A DNA stretch of 64,000 nt, taken from assembly GCF_900106795.1 (NCBI RefSeq), contig NZ_FNNS01000010.1, positions 1 through 64,000 of the forward strand, read 5' to 3'. The notes beneath the pieces are model-generated. The model was not told the DNA's origin, ran no database searches, and was given only the letters and a program-made list of their open reading frames with translations. Below are positions 7,663 to 17,025 of the stretch, piece after piece. The DNA comes from Aequorivita viscosa. Lineage in GTDB: Bacteria > Bacteroidota > Bacteroidia > Flavobacteriales > Flavobacteriaceae. Positions within the stretch are counted from its first letter, which is position 1. Each line of letters starts with the position of its first letter. A program made the translations under genes and the position numbers.

Positions 7663-8622
7663 ATGAAACACAAATCATCTAGATTTTATTCGAAATTATC
7701 TATCGGAATTTTCCTTGCACTTCTTTGTTTCTTCACGTTTGGTCAATCAAGCCTTGATATAAATTGGCGGGAGAATTCTTCAGAAATCACAAATAATTTA
7801 ATTCACGAGGAAGAGGGAGAAAATAGGCTGCTTCAAAATAAATTAAATGGTTTTAATTCTGAAACTGTAAGTCTTGTATCGTGGAATATTCAAGATTTAG
7901 GTCGCTCCAAATCCTCTGAAAGCATTTATGAAATTGCAAACATTCTACGCGATTTTGATGTTGTTGCCATACAAGAAGTAGTTGCTAAGGATCCCGCTGG
8001 CGCACAGGCCATTGCAAAAATCGCTGATGAACTTAACAGAATGGGAGCTAAGTGGGACTATCAAATTAGTAATCCAACCAAAAGCCCATCGGTTTATATG
8101 AGTGAGCGGTATGCTTTTTTGTGGAAGACGTCAAAAGTAACTATTGTTCATAAAGCTTATTTGGATGACGATTTGAAAGATTTGTGTTATAGGGAGCCTT
8201 ACATAGGTGCCTTTAGGGTGAAAGGAAAGAATGAGCAGTTTTACGTGGTGAATTATCATTCACGAAAGTACGATGATAAACCAGAAGAGGAAATTGTACA
8301 TTTTATCAATTATCCCGAACGGTTTCTTTCAAATAAAATTCTAATTGCTGGCGATTTCAACCTTAATGAACGTAACAAGGTATGGAAACCGTTCTATAAT
8401 ATAGGATTTAAAAGTGCTTTAAATAACGAAGCAACTACTTTAAAGCGAACATGTTTAAACGGAAGCTATCGCAATCACGATATCGACAATATATATTTTG
8501 CAGCCGGAATTGAATTGATTACTTCAGGTATTGTTGACTTTGTAAAAACTTGTGTAGCGTTAAAAGGTGCTAGAAAAATTTCAGATCATCTACCAGTATA
8601 TTTAGAATTTAAAGTAATGTGA
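7663..8622 (+). CDS. Secreted endonuclease/exonuclease/phosphatase-fold protein
   Basis: 319 residues with an N-terminal hydrophobic segment (KLSIGIFLALLCFFTFGQ), probably a cleaved signal peptide. The catalytic EEP landmarks are present: SWNIQDLG, VVAIQEVV with the metal-binding Glu, VVNYHSRK, IAGDFNLN with Asp/Asn, and KISDHLPVYLEF with the terminal Asp-His pair. The family includes DNase I and sphingomyelinases. The target of this member cannot be told, but it is a likely periplasmic or exported nuclease or phosphodiesterase. Confidence 0.85.
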   Translation: MKHKSSRFYSKLSIGIFLALLCFFTFGQSSLDINWRENSSEITNNLIHEEEGENRLLQNKLNGFNSETVSLVSWNIQDLGRSKSSESIYEIANILRDFDVVAIQEVVAKDPAGAQAIAKIADELNRMGAKWDYQISNPTKSPSVYMSERYAFLWKTSKVTIVHKAYLDDDLKDLCYREPYIGAFRVKGKNEQFYVVNYHSRKYDDKPEEEIVHFINYPERFLSNKILIAGDFNLNERNKVWKPFYNIGFKSALNNEATTLKRTCLNGSYRNHDIDNIYFAAGIELITSGIVDFVKTCVALKGARKISDHLPVYLEFKVM

Positions 8623-8761
8623 GTTTGTTACTAATACTCGTTATTGTCTTTGCATTTTTTATCTACAAATTAAGTTTCTATTGCATTCTTTTTTAAAATT
8701 GTGCGTTTTTATTCTTTTATATTTATATTGCAAAAAAAATAATTACTTAATTTAAAATTAT

Positions 8762-9334
8762 ATGAAAGTTGTTTATCAAAATTTAGTAAAATTGGTTTTG
8801 GTCGGTTTAATCGTTGCTTTTTCTTCTTGCAGTAAAAGTGATGATAATAGCAATGACAATCAAGGAAACAAGCTTCATTCTTACGACATGGTATTTCAGA
8901 ATGAAACAGGGTCAAACACATTTAGGTATGCCTATGCTGGATCTATAACTAGTGCTATACAAGTTGGAAATTTTGATGAAGGAATAGGAAATTACGGAGC
9001 CTTGACGCTAAACTTTAATCACGATTCCAACAGTATAAAAGGAGGTTTTATTCTTAAAGAAAATGGAAACCCCTTAAATTTGGATTACAACGCTTATCAA
9101 AGCCGAGAAGGGTCTTTGCTAGAACTTCACGATACAGCGACCAACCGGATTTTTAGAGCTGTTTCAGGAACAGTTACTATAACCGGTAAAAATATTGAAC
9201 AGTCGTCAAGTGCAATTCGTGCTGCAAGTTATACATTACAATTTGATGGCGATTTCGATATTTTTACTAGCAATGGCGAAATTATTCGGTGTACAGGAAC
9301 AGGGTCGATAGCAGTAGGCCAGCCAATTCAGTAA
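8762..9334 (+). CDS. Lipoprotein of unknown function
   Basis: 190 residues. The signal peptide ends in the lipobox FSSC (Cys 23), followed by an Asp/Asn-rich linker (SKSDDNSNDN). The mature region is rich in Gly, Asn and beta-branched residues with repeating short strands (GALTLNFNHDSNSIKGGFILK, ASYTLQFDGDFDIF), suggesting a beta-sandwich on the outer membrane. No known domain is recognised. It stands alone between the EEP gene and a bidirectional hairpin. Confidence 0.7.
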   Translation: MKVVYQNLVKLVLVGLIVAFSSCSKSDDNSNDNQGNKLHSYDMVFQNETGSNTFRYAYAGSITSAIQVGNFDEGIGNYGALTLNFNHDSNSIKGGFILKENGNPLNLDYNAYQSREGSLLELHDTATNRIFRAVSGTVTITGKNIEQSSSAIRAASYTLQFDGDFDIFTSNGEIIRCTGTGSIAVGQPIQ

Positions 9335-9374
9335 ACGCGCTACTTTTTTTATATTACTAAAGAATTACAATAAA

Positions 9375-9423
9375 AAAATTCGTGAATTTGTGGTAAGCCT
9401 TTAACCACGAATTCACGAATTTT
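9375..9423. terminator. Bidirectional hairpin between convergent genes
   Basis: The arms 9375-9394 (AAAATTCGTGAATTTGTGGT) and 9404-9423 pair with a single G-U and a 9-nt loop. A/T runs lie on both sides, so it can terminate both the lipoprotein gene and the TonB receptor gene. Confidence 0.7.
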
Positions 9424-9511
9424 AATTTCATCTACCAGAGTCGGATTCATATCTTCGATTAGTTTGAAATTCACTTCACTTCACTTCATCTTCGACTTCA
9501 TCTTCACAGTG

Positions 9512-11329
9512 TTATTCAAATTTATAACTAACCCCAAACAACACATTTCCTTTGGGCATTGGCACCAAGTTGGCTTCTGAATATTCCGTATTAAAAATGT
9601 TATTTCCCGTTACAGAAAATTCAAATTGCTGTTGTTGATAATTTAGGGAAACATCGACAATATTATAATCGTCACCTTCGGTACGAGCAGCATATTTAAA
9701 GAGAATTGTTTGAGAAAAGTTTTTAAAAAATCGCGATTTAAAGTTGGCAACAAACTGATGCTTTAGTGAATTTATCGAATAACGGGAAAAAGGTAATGCT
9801 AGCTCCTTCACCTCATCGTCAATATAAGTATAGCCTAGGTTTATGCTTTGTTTTTTATTAGCCAAATTAAAGCTATAATCGATGGAAGCTTCAAGTCCTT
9901 TTGTATTTAAACTTCTAATATTGGTAGCCTGATACGATTCTTCCTCGGTGTTTTTCACAAAGTCGATGAGGTTCTTAGAATCTCTGTTGAAAAATACCAA
10001 CGTTGCCCGCACTTTAGTTGAATTAAACTTAAAACCAATTTCTTCTGCAATAGCTTCTTCGGGTTTTAATTGATCATTGCCTAAAGTATTCGGGTCACTA
10101 TAGTATAAATCGGTGTATGTAGGGATTCTATAGGTATAACCTGCATTGGCATACATTCTGAAGTTATCGGTTATATCGATTCCCGCATCAATTCCTGGAA
10201 AAAAATGAAACTTAAAGTCGGAATAATAAGCCAATGCCACTCCTGGCGTGAAATCGATACGTTCATTTAAAAACTTAAAACGCTGTTCTAAAAACCAAGT
10301 AGTCATTACTCTGGAATGATTTCCTAAATTGTTGCTCGACATATAAACTTTATCAAAACTAGCTCCGAAGCCAGTAATTCCAAGGTTTGATGTGTATGAA
10401 CCGTTTATTTGCGCTCCAATTTTGTTGGAAATATGAAGGTTGCGATAGCCTGTTGGGTTTTGCCGGTTGTATAAATAAAGATCCTGATTTCTTCTCCAAT
10501 AGATTTGTGGCGAAAGGGTTAACTTGTTAATTTGATATTTTGTTGAAAGCCCTACAACACTGGTTTGCGTCTCTTCGTATTGTTCTGTAGCGGCAGGAGT
10601 GGCATAAAATCCATTGGCTCCAAACTTTCTTTCGGAGAACGAAGCTAAGAGTTCAATAGGTCTATTTTCAGTATTGAATACACTTTTCAGGAAATAGTTC
10701 TGGTTATCGTAATCTGTATTGTGGCGATATCCTTCCGATGCGTTTCGGGAATAATGAACCAAATGGTTCGAGTTTTTAAAATTACTATTAGCGGTAACAG
10801 AAGCCCCTAATTGTTCGTATGAACCACCTTGTAATCCTACAGAAAGGTGATTATTGCTTTTTTTCTTTGTGATAATATTGACAGCACCGGTAAATGCATT
10901 TTGCCCATAAACACGTGCTGCGGGACCTTTAATGATTTCTATTCGTTCAATGACTTCCAGCGGTAAAGCGGCGTTTAATGTATGATGTCCCGTTTGCGAA
11001 TCGTCCATTTTTATTCCGTCGATAAGGAGTAGGGTTTGGTCAAAACCACCGCCACGAATGTAAAGATCTGCTTGCATGCCGTCGGTTCCACGTTGGCGGA
11101 TATCCAGTCCTGTTGTTTCCTGTAATAATTTAACTAACGAAGAGGCGGGACTTGCTTTAATATCTTCGGCTGTAATAACCGTAATCGTTCGTGAATCTTC
11201 TGAAAAAGGAATATCGATTCTGTTGGCTGAAACCACGACTTCGTTAAGTTGTTCTTGGGTTTCTGGATTTTCTTGCGCGGTGAGGAAGACTGGGATTAGA
11301 AAAAGTAGAAGTAAAGGTTTGTTAATCAT
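9512..11329 (-). CDS. TonB-dependent outer-membrane receptor, BtuB-like
   Basis: 605 residues from ATG 11329: signal peptide MINKPLLLLFLIPVFLTAQ, plug domain from about 25 to 160 (VVVSANRIDIPFSEDSRTI, DLYIRGGGFDQTLLLIDGI, IERIEIIKGPAARVYGQNA), then a 22-strand-type barrel ending in YKFE with a terminal aromatic pattern. Small size and plug sequence are like vitamin B12 or small-ligand receptors, but the ligand is not shown. I looked for a cobalamin riboswitch upstream and see none. No SusD partner is adjacent. The TTG at 11383 is rejected as start because it would put 18 residues before a normal signal peptide. Confidence 0.88.
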   Translation of the reverse strand: MINKPLLLLFLIPVFLTAQENPETQEQLNEVVVSANRIDIPFSEDSRTITVITAEDIKASPASSLVKLLQETTGLDIRQRGTDGMQADLYIRGGGFDQTLLLIDGIKMDDSQTGHHTLNAALPLEVIERIEIIKGPAARVYGQNAFTGAVNIITKKKSNNHLSVGLQGGSYEQLGASVTANSNFKNSNHLVHYSRNASEGYRHNTDYDNQNYFLKSVFNTENRPIELLASFSERKFGANGFYATPAATEQYEETQTSVVGLSTKYQINKLTLSPQIYWRRNQDLYLYNRQNPTGYRNLHISNKIGAQINGSYTSNLGITGFGASFDKVYMSSNNLGNHSRVMTTWFLEQRFKFLNERIDFTPGVALAYYSDFKFHFFPGIDAGIDITDNFRMYANAGYTYRIPTYTDLYYSDPNTLGNDQLKPEEAIAEEIGFKFNSTKVRATLVFFNRDSKNLIDFVKNTEEESYQATNIRSLNTKGLEASIDYSFNLANKKQSINLGYTYIDDEVKELALPFSRYSINSLKHQFVANFKSRFFKNFSQTILFKYAARTEGDDYNIVDVSLNYQQQQFEFSVTGNNIFNTEYSEANLVPMPKGNVLFGVSYKFE

Positions 11330-11601
11330 TTTTGGTTTTTTAAAGTGGGCGAAAATACAAAACCTTAATTCTAAATTGTTCAAGAAATATCAACATATTT
11401 TACTTGAAAAGCCCTTTGTTCATTGCTATTGCTGTTTTATTTTTTTTGTAATTTGCGATATGTTTTTTTGCGAATGTTTAACTTTATTAACTAATAGTGT
11501 TTATGTTTACTTCAGCACTAGTTATAAAAGTATCAAGAGTGGTAAGAATAATTAATTAATTTAAAACCATTTGTTTATTACAGTCAGTAAACCAACCATC
11601 T

Positions 11602-13953
11602 ATGAATAGAGTGATTTTATTTTTAACAATTATGGGGCTCCTTGCTAGTTCTGTTGCTAATGCCCAAGATACTAAGAGTGAAAAACCAACTTTACCCCAA
11701 GGCAAAAAGCCAAAAGTAGCCTTGGTTCTTAGTGGAGGAGGAGCAAAAGGATTAGCACATATTCCAACTTTACAAGCGCTCGACTCGTTGGGGATTGTGC
11801 CAGATTTAGTTGTTGGTAATAGTATGGGGAGTATTGTTGGAGCACTTTACGCAATGGGTTACTCTGGAGATAGTATTCATGGAATTTTACAAAAAACAAA
11901 CTGGGATGAATTGATGAGTGGTGGTATTTCATTACAAAACGTGAGTCCTGAAGAAAAGGCTGAATTTGGACGCTATGCCATTGAAATGGATTGGGTAGAG
12001 GGCAATCTACGACTTGGTAATTTTTTAGTAAATGATCAGAGTTTAAGAGAGTTTATCTCCATCCTTACCTTTCCCGTGTATGACGTAACCGATTTTGACG
12101 ATTTGGAGATTCCTTTTAGGGCTTTAGCAACAGACATTGTAAACGGAAAGGAGGTAGTCTTAAATAAAGGTTCCTTAGCCCTAGCAATGCGAGCCAGTAT
12201 GTCAATTCCAGGAGTGTTTCAAGCTGTTCCTTATGAAGAAACTCTGTTGATAGATGGCGGACTTTTAAATAATTTTCCGGTAGATGTAGCCAAAAATATG
12301 GGAGCGGATATTATTATTGGTAGTGATGTAGGAGATAAGCCATTTACGAAGGAAACTCTTAATAAAATTCCTAAATTAATGTCTCAAGCAACCATGTTGA
12401 ATAGTAATATAAAAAGACCTGAGAACAGAGCCCTTTGTGATATTTTGATCGATCATAGCGGTAAGTTATCTTATTCAACCGCAGATTTTAATAAAGCGAA
12501 TATTTTATACGAAGATGGAAAAAAAGCTTTAAGTGAAAAGATTGATACGCTTACGGCATTGTCCACAATGTTAAAGCAGTATGAGCAACGTACGGTTAGC
12601 GCACCAAAAAAGCGAGGTAAGTTTAGTTTAGATACGATTACTTATAATGGTATAAGTAAAGAAAATTTTGCACTGGTGAAAGCACATGCAAATATAGAAG
12701 TAGATACACTTTATTATATTGAAGACGTGATAGCTGGAGTTAATAGAGCTATGGGAACAACTCTTTTTACGCAAATAGCGTATGATTTAGATATTGATGA
12801 GAATGAAGTAGCCTTGCACTTAAACGGTGTTGAGCGTTCGCCTCATCAATTAAAAGGCGGTCTTCATTATGATGGATACCACGGCATTGGAGTTGTTTTT
12901 AATTACACAGGAAGGAATATTATAGGCAATGCATCGAGAACTTTGATAACTGCAGACATTGCCGAACAACCTAAATTAAGACTACAGTATCAAAAGAATT
13001 TTGGGCACGATAGAAACTGGTGGTGGCGTGCTGAATTGTATGGACAACAGCTAAAACAAAAGGTATTTCTAAAAGGGGAATACGTTGAAAATGTTAGAAA
13101 TAGATATCATCTTTTCGACAACCAAGCCAATTGGAATATAAGTCCACTTCGAAGTTATATTGGGATTGGGTTAAAATATGACAACACCAATATTAAACCG
13201 ACTGTTAATCCTGAATTTAACGAGAACTTATTCAAGTTTAGTTATTACAACAATTACGATATTGAGTTGTATGCACATTATGACTATAATAGCATGAATC
13301 AAGTTCATTTTGCAACTAAGGGAACACACCTGAAAAGTTACCTAGGAAGATCTTTATATGGCAATTTAAATGTAGTTTTTACAGATAATACGATTCCAGA
13401 TTATGACGGAGCTACAAATGGCTTTACACGTCTGGGAATTGATGCAGATAAACGATTTGGCTTGTCAGATAAAGTTGTAACCGTTCTCGGATTGTCTGGA
13501 CATTTTATTTTTGAAGATACTAAAACAGGTGATGAGATTCTATTTTCTGATGCAACTTTGAATTCTAAGTATTTTCTTGGCGGAAATGTAAACGCAGCGA
13601 GAAGTGCTTATCACGTTTTTCCTGGGTTGCAAGAGGAGGAGTTGGTTGTAAGTCAGTTTATAAAGTTAACTATAGCAATGCAAATTAATGCGATGAATAA
13701 TATTTACATTACACCCCATATAAACGCCGCTTCAATCGGGTTTGGAGATTTTGGAGATTACATTAATAACGCTATAAATTCTGATGCAAAATGGTCTGAA
13801 GCCGCTGAATCCAGCTATTTAATTTCAACAGGAACTACATTTTCATATAATTCGCTGCTCGGACCTATAAATTTTGATGTTTCTTGGGTCAATAATATAG
13901 ATAAACTTCGATTTTTTATCGGCATTGGATTTCATTTAAATGCTTCAAATTAA
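11602..13953 (+). CDS. Patatin-like phospholipase with C-terminal Omp85-type beta barrel
   Basis: 783 residues. After a signal peptide (to about residue 22) comes a patatin domain: GGGAKG oxyanion loop (residues 45-50), nucleophile elbow GNSMG with Ser 74, and catalytic DGG with Asp 218. A POTRA-like linker (about 345-420) leads into a beta-barrel surface-antigen domain ending in GIGFHLNASN. This layout resembles type Vd autotransporters such as PlpD, and the FplA-like proteins of anaerobes. It would hydrolyse acyl chains of phospholipids at the cell surface or periplasm. Confidence 0.88.
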   Translation: MNRVILFLTIMGLLASSVANAQDTKSEKPTLPQGKKPKVALVLSGGGAKGLAHIPTLQALDSLGIVPDLVVGNSMGSIVGALYAMGYSGDSIHGILQKTNWDELMSGGISLQNVSPEEKAEFGRYAIEMDWVEGNLRLGNFLVNDQSLREFISILTFPVYDVTDFDDLEIPFRALATDIVNGKEVVLNKGSLALAMRASMSIPGVFQAVPYEETLLIDGGLLNNFPVDVAKNMGADIIIGSDVGDKPFTKETLNKIPKLMSQATMLNSNIKRPENRALCDILIDHSGKLSYSTADFNKANILYEDGKKALSEKIDTLTALSTMLKQYEQRTVSAPKKRGKFSLDTITYNGISKENFALVKAHANIEVDTLYYIEDVIAGVNRAMGTTLFTQIAYDLDIDENEVALHLNGVERSPHQLKGGLHYDGYHGIGVVFNYTGRNIIGNASRTLITADIAEQPKLRLQYQKNFGHDRNWWWRAELYGQQLKQKVFLKGEYVENVRNRYHLFDNQANWNISPLRSYIGIGLKYDNTNIKPTVNPEFNENLFKFSYYNNYDIELYAHYDYNSMNQVHFATKGTHLKSYLGRSLYGNLNVVFTDNTIPDYDGATNGFTRLGIDADKRFGLSDKVVTVLGLSGHFIFEDTKTGDEILFSDATLNSKYFLGGNVNAARSAYHVFPGLQEEELVVSQFIKLTIAMQINAMNNIYITPHINAASIGFGDFGDYINNAINSDAKWSEAAESSYLISTGTTFSYNSLLGPINFDVSWVNNIDKLRFFIGIGFHLNASN

Positions 13954-14014
13954 ATGATTAACTGAACACAGATTTACGATAAACTCAATAAAATGTAAAT
14001 ATCTGGTCTGTACC

Positions 14015-14422
14015 TTAATCTAAATATTGAAGGTCTGTTTTCATTTTGTCTTCTGTAGGCCTTAAAAATATCACATAGATAATTATAAATAGTCCGAAGA
14101 GTGTGAATTGAGGAGCTAGAAATAATATTAAGAAGGCAGCCCCTTCCAAAATAGCCCATCGAATAATTGATGCAGTTTGATAAGTTCCAAAATTATCTTC
14201 TAAGGGTAGGGTTCTATCTACTTGCTTTAATTGCTGGTTGAATAATATATTTCCAAGGGCAAAAGCTGCTACGGGAATAAATAAATAGACACTTGACGAC
14301 GACCCTATAGATGGAAAATCAAGGATTTCTAAGGAGATGTTGCCTATAAATAAATAGACCAAAAGTATACCAGCACAAATTGCTATATGAATAATCTTTA
14401 GTGTTCTGATTTTAGCTGACAT
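14015..14422 (-). CDS. Small integral membrane protein, unknown function
   Basis: 135 residues with four predicted membrane segments (around 10-27, 48-65, 88-105, 105-122). The segment LEILDFPSIGSSSSVYLFIPVAAFALGN and the short loop LKQVDRTLPLEDNFGTYQTASIIRW recall a widespread flavobacterial membrane family with no assigned role. It is convergent with the patatin gene and has no clear operon partner. Confidence 0.65.
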   Translation of the reverse strand: MSAKIRTLKIIHIAICAGILLVYLFIGNISLEILDFPSIGSSSSVYLFIPVAAFALGNILFNQQLKQVDRTLPLEDNFGTYQTASIIRWAILEGAAFLILFLAPQFTLFGLFIIIYVIFLRPTEDKMKTDLQYLD

Positions 14423-14644
14423 AGGGGACTGGGGTTAACGTTTGGTAATTTATTTTATAACCTATTTTATTAATGTTTGAAATTTTGACTCACTAAATCA
14501 ATCATTCATTCAGAATTGAATTGGCTGAATGATTTGCATCATTTTAACTTGTGTTTTTTATGAATCTTGGCTGATGAAACAATCCTGTCCTAAATAAATT
14601 TTGTTGTCCATTTGAAAAGTTTTTTAATTTTTTTCGACCTCTTT

Positions 14645-14669
14645 TCTTTTTTGCATCGCCCAAAAAAGA
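14645..14669. repeat. Short inverted repeat in intergenic DNA
   Basis: TCTTTTTTG and CAAAAAAGA form 9-nt arms around CATCGCC. A further AAAGAAACAAAAAAG follows at once. It may be part of a dispersed repeat family. One copy only is seen in this window. Confidence 0.4.
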
Positions 14670-14993
14670 AACAAAAAAGTCTAGGCTGACGAAACTTTAT
14701 CTAAATTTATCATTCGGCAGCTAAATTTTAGGAACTCGCTTTGATATTTCTTGCTAAATATAAAAATTTATAATGCTCAAACAGCCTAAAATTTTTAACG
14801 CTGCTCTCATTTCAAATTTTACGATAAATTTCCGATAGGCCGATTTGACATTTAATTTTCAACCCCTTAAAACATTAAACCTCCAAAAATATTAATAAAA
14901 TAAGGTGTTTTGCAGAGATTAGTAAAAACGTTTAGGACGCTATTGCTGATGAAACATTTTTTCAAATATAGAAAAGTTACAACACCTAGTAAC

Positions 14994-15029
14994 GAAAAAA
15001 AGAGAGAAGCCAGTGGTGGGCTTCTCTCT
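14994..15029 (-). terminator. Terminator of the PID-CTERM gene
   Basis: On the minus strand, AGAGAGAAGCC pairs with GGCTTCTCTCT (15029-15019 with 15011-15001), followed by TTTTTT, about 30 bp past the PID-CTERM stop codon. Confidence 0.8.
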
Positions 15030-15057
15030 TCAGTTAAAATAGTGAACATTTGAAGTG

Positions 15058-15270
15058 TTAATTCTTTAGTCCTTTTATTTTTTTGCGCAGGCCAATGCAA
15101 GCTCCAGCAATCAATCCAATACTTAGGAAACCATCGATTGGGGCATCTGGAATATTAGGATCTCCCCCAGGCAACCCTATTTGTGCATTTGCAGTTAAAC
15201 TACCAACAATCAGTAAACCAGTAAATAGGAGTACTGCTTTTCTGTTAATAAATCTCTTTTCTGTTCTCAT
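15058..15270 (-). CDS. PID-CTERM protein-sorting domain peptide
   Basis: 70 residues: N-terminal signal peptide (RKAVLLFTGLLIVGSLTANAQ), a short Pro/Gly-rich middle (LPGGDPNIPDAP), then PIDGFLSIGLIAGACIG followed by basic LRKKIKG. The P-I-D motif, transmembrane helix and basic tail in that order are the PID-CTERM sorting signal found in Bacteroidota, presumably handled by an exosortase-like enzyme that is not in this window. The protein is little more than the two targeting signals, so its own function is unclear. It lies just downstream of a truncated T9SS-tail gene. Confidence 0.8.
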   Translation of the reverse strand: MRTEKRFINRKAVLLFTGLLIVGSLTANAQIGLPGGDPNIPDAPIDGFLSIGLIAGACIGLRKKIKGLKN

Positions 15271-15313
15271 AACTTGATTTTTATTTTAAATATAACAATT
15301 ATTTTTTAAATTG

Positions 15314-15655
15314 TTATGTTTTAATCAATTTATATGTAATAATTTCTCCACCGTGTTTCAGTGTAACCATATAAACACCTGAAGCTATAGTATCGCCCAT
15401 TGGTACAATTATCGTATTATCACGACACTCCAAAGTCTTTTCAGAGATACTTCTTCCAGTCAAGTCGCTGATGCTAACTGTTAGCTCTTCTCCGTTTAAA
15501 TTTGGCGCATTAATATAGAATAGGTTTCCATTTAATGGGTTAGGGAAGAGGCTGATTCCTGAAAGCAGACTATTGTCGTCTATAGCTAAACGTTGTTCTG
15601 CTCCTATAATGAATCGATCGGTTGCAGCACTTAATGGTTCGTCGCCATCAACTTT
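15314..15655 (-). pseudogene. C-terminal remnant of a T9SS-exported protein
   Basis: The minus-strand frame encodes a typical T9SS type A sorting domain: ISLFPNPLNGNLFYINAP, LTVSISDLTGRSI, and SGVYMVTLKHGGEIITYKLIKT at the end. These tails are about 75 residues on proteins of several hundred residues. Here only about 25 residues of passenger precede the tail. At about 15655 the coding sense stops and TMEM175-like sequence on the other strand begins. There is no signal peptide. The gene has therefore lost its 5' part at the junction. Confidence 0.75.
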
Positions 15656-16024
15656 AAAAAGGTGAATGGCAAAATACTTTGGGTAAACCTGCATTTACTT
15701 TTTTGGTTATCTTTAATTCCATTTACTACAGCTTGGATAGGCGAAAGTTATACAGACGTGCTACCGGTATTATCCTATGGCGTAGTATTGTTGTTTTGTG
15801 CAATTGCTTATTTTATCTTGCAAGCACAAATCATAAAATCACACGGCGAGGAGTTTCCATTAAGAAAAGTTGTTGGCTCAGATAGAAAAGGAAAAATTTC
15901 AATAGTTTTTTATTTACTAGGAATTGTAACTGCTTTATTGCATCCTTTGGTATCAATAGCTTTTTACGCTATTGTTGCAATTATGTGGCTTATACCCGAT
16001 AGACGGATTGAGCAAAGTTTATGA
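15650..16024 (+). pseudogene. C-terminal half of a TMEM175-family (DUF1211) potassium channel
   Basis: The plus-strand frame VNGKILWVNLHLLFWLSLIP-FTTAW begins in the middle of the TMEM175 fold and continues with three or four membrane helices to YAIVAIMWLIPDRRIEQSL. Full bacterial members have about 200 residues with six helices. The first part, including the RxxxFSD signature helix, is absent. A GTG at 15662 allows translation of 120 residues but no working channel is expected. The missing 5' end lies exactly where the T9SS remnant also ends. Confidence 0.75.
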
Positions 16025-16055
16025 TGTAGTTTTTTAAGCTAAAAAATAATTAAAT

Positions 16056-16910
16056 ATGAGTGCCGTCAAAACCTATCAAAAAGTAAATGCTGATCACAGG
16101 AATGTGAGTTTTGGGATATCTAAAATGGAGGATATTTACACAAAACGAAACGGAGAAGTTGACGAGCCTCATAGACACAATTACTACACGGTTTTAATTA
16201 TCAACAAGGCAAAAGGAGAGCATAAAATTGACTTCAACACCTACGACTTGTCCAACAAACAGATTTACTTTGTAGCTCCAGGGCAAGTACACCAAGTTAT
16301 TGAAACGGAAAAGTCTATTGGTTATGCAATGACATTTTCGAATCAGTTCTTAGTAGAAAATTCTATTCCCTTATCGTTTATAGACAGTTTGAATCTTTTT
16401 CAAAACTACGGTCAAAGTCCGCCGTTAATGCCAAATGAAACTCAATTTAGGGCGATAGAAGGTTTTGCTCAAAACATTTTTAATTTATTCAATAGCGATT
16501 CAGCAATGAAGAATTTGTCTATTGGTGCATTTTTAAAGCTTCTTTTAATAGAATGTAATAATATTTGTTCTATTAACCCAATCGAATCTGATGTTGATTC
16601 TTCTGGAGATAATTTAATTAGGGCGTTTAAAAAAGTGGTAGATGCTAACTATAAAAAGGAACATGCTACAACATTTTACGCTAATGAACTTCATATTTCA
16701 CCAGATCATTTAAACCGCACAGTAAAAGCGAGAATAGGTAAAACGGCAAAAGATTATATTCAAGCAAGAATTATTACCGAAGCAAAAAGACTACTCTATT
16801 TTACAGACTTGGCGAATAAAGAAATTGCATACGAATTGGGTTTTAGTGAGCCAGCAAACTTCAGTGCGTTCTTCAAAAAAAAACACGCAGGTTTCTCCTT
16901 CAAATTTTAA
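16056..16910 (+). CDS. AraC-family transcriptional regulator, probably frameshifted near its 3' end
   Basis: 284 residues: N-terminal cupin-type sensor (about 1-150, with EPHRHNYYTVLII) and a C-terminal two-helix-turn-helix AraC domain (about 185-280, ISPDHLNRTVKARIGKTAKD, ELGFSEPANFSAFFKK). The last residues depart from the family. A run of nine A's at 16875-16883 gives KKKHAGFSFKF. With eight A's the frame would read FFKKNTQVSPSNFKK and stop at 16926, which is the standard AraC ending. It starts 31 bp after the TMEM175 remnant and precedes pirin, GNAT, YceI and nitroreductase genes that it may control. Confidence 0.85.
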   Translation: MSAVKTYQKVNADHRNVSFGISKMEDIYTKRNGEVDEPHRHNYYTVLIINKAKGEHKIDFNTYDLSNKQIYFVAPGQVHQVIETEKSIGYAMTFSNQFLVENSIPLSFIDSLNLFQNYGQSPPLMPNETQFRAIEGFAQNIFNLFNSDSAMKNLSIGAFLKLLLIECNNICSINPIESDVDSSGDNLIRAFKKVVDANYKKEHATTFYANELHISPDHLNRTVKARIGKTAKDYIQARIITEAKRLLYFTDLANKEIAYELGFSEPANFSAFFKKKHAGFSFKF

Positions 16911-16993
16911 GAAAGTAGCGGTTTAGTCTTAAAACATCGGATTTTCATAAGTCTATCCCTGTTTTTCATATTCCACAGACTACTAGCAGGTTA

Positions 16994-17001
16994 TATATTT
17001 G
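16994..17001 (+). promoter_or_regulatory. -7 box TATATTTG for the pirin operon
   Basis: Exact TAnnTTTG match ending 24 bp before ATG 17026. It shows that the operon can start transcription downstream of the AraC gene and rules out the TTG at 16999 as start codon. Confidence 0.6.
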
Positions 17002-17025
17002 TACTACACTTTTAAAGCAAAGAAT

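Larger units (their letters stand above)
14423..15057. other. Intergenic stretch, no gene seen
   Basis: 635 bp without a supportable reading frame. It contains the small inverted repeat TCTTTTTTG-N7-CAAAAAAGA (14645-14669) and the terminator at 14994-15029. The segment around 14640-14800 looks like a dispersed flavobacterial intergenic repeat, judged only by its A/T-run layout. Confidence 0.45.

Noticed and set aside
11076-11555. 159-codon plus-strand frame overlapping the TonB receptor start
   Set aside because: It lies mostly antisense to the plug domain and its sequence is low in any recognisable pattern.
11330-11601. Possible cobalamin riboswitch before the BtuB-like TonB receptor
   Set aside because: The region lacks the conserved B12-box (GCCACTG) and the other conserved blocks, so no riboswitch is called and B12 as ligand stays unproven.
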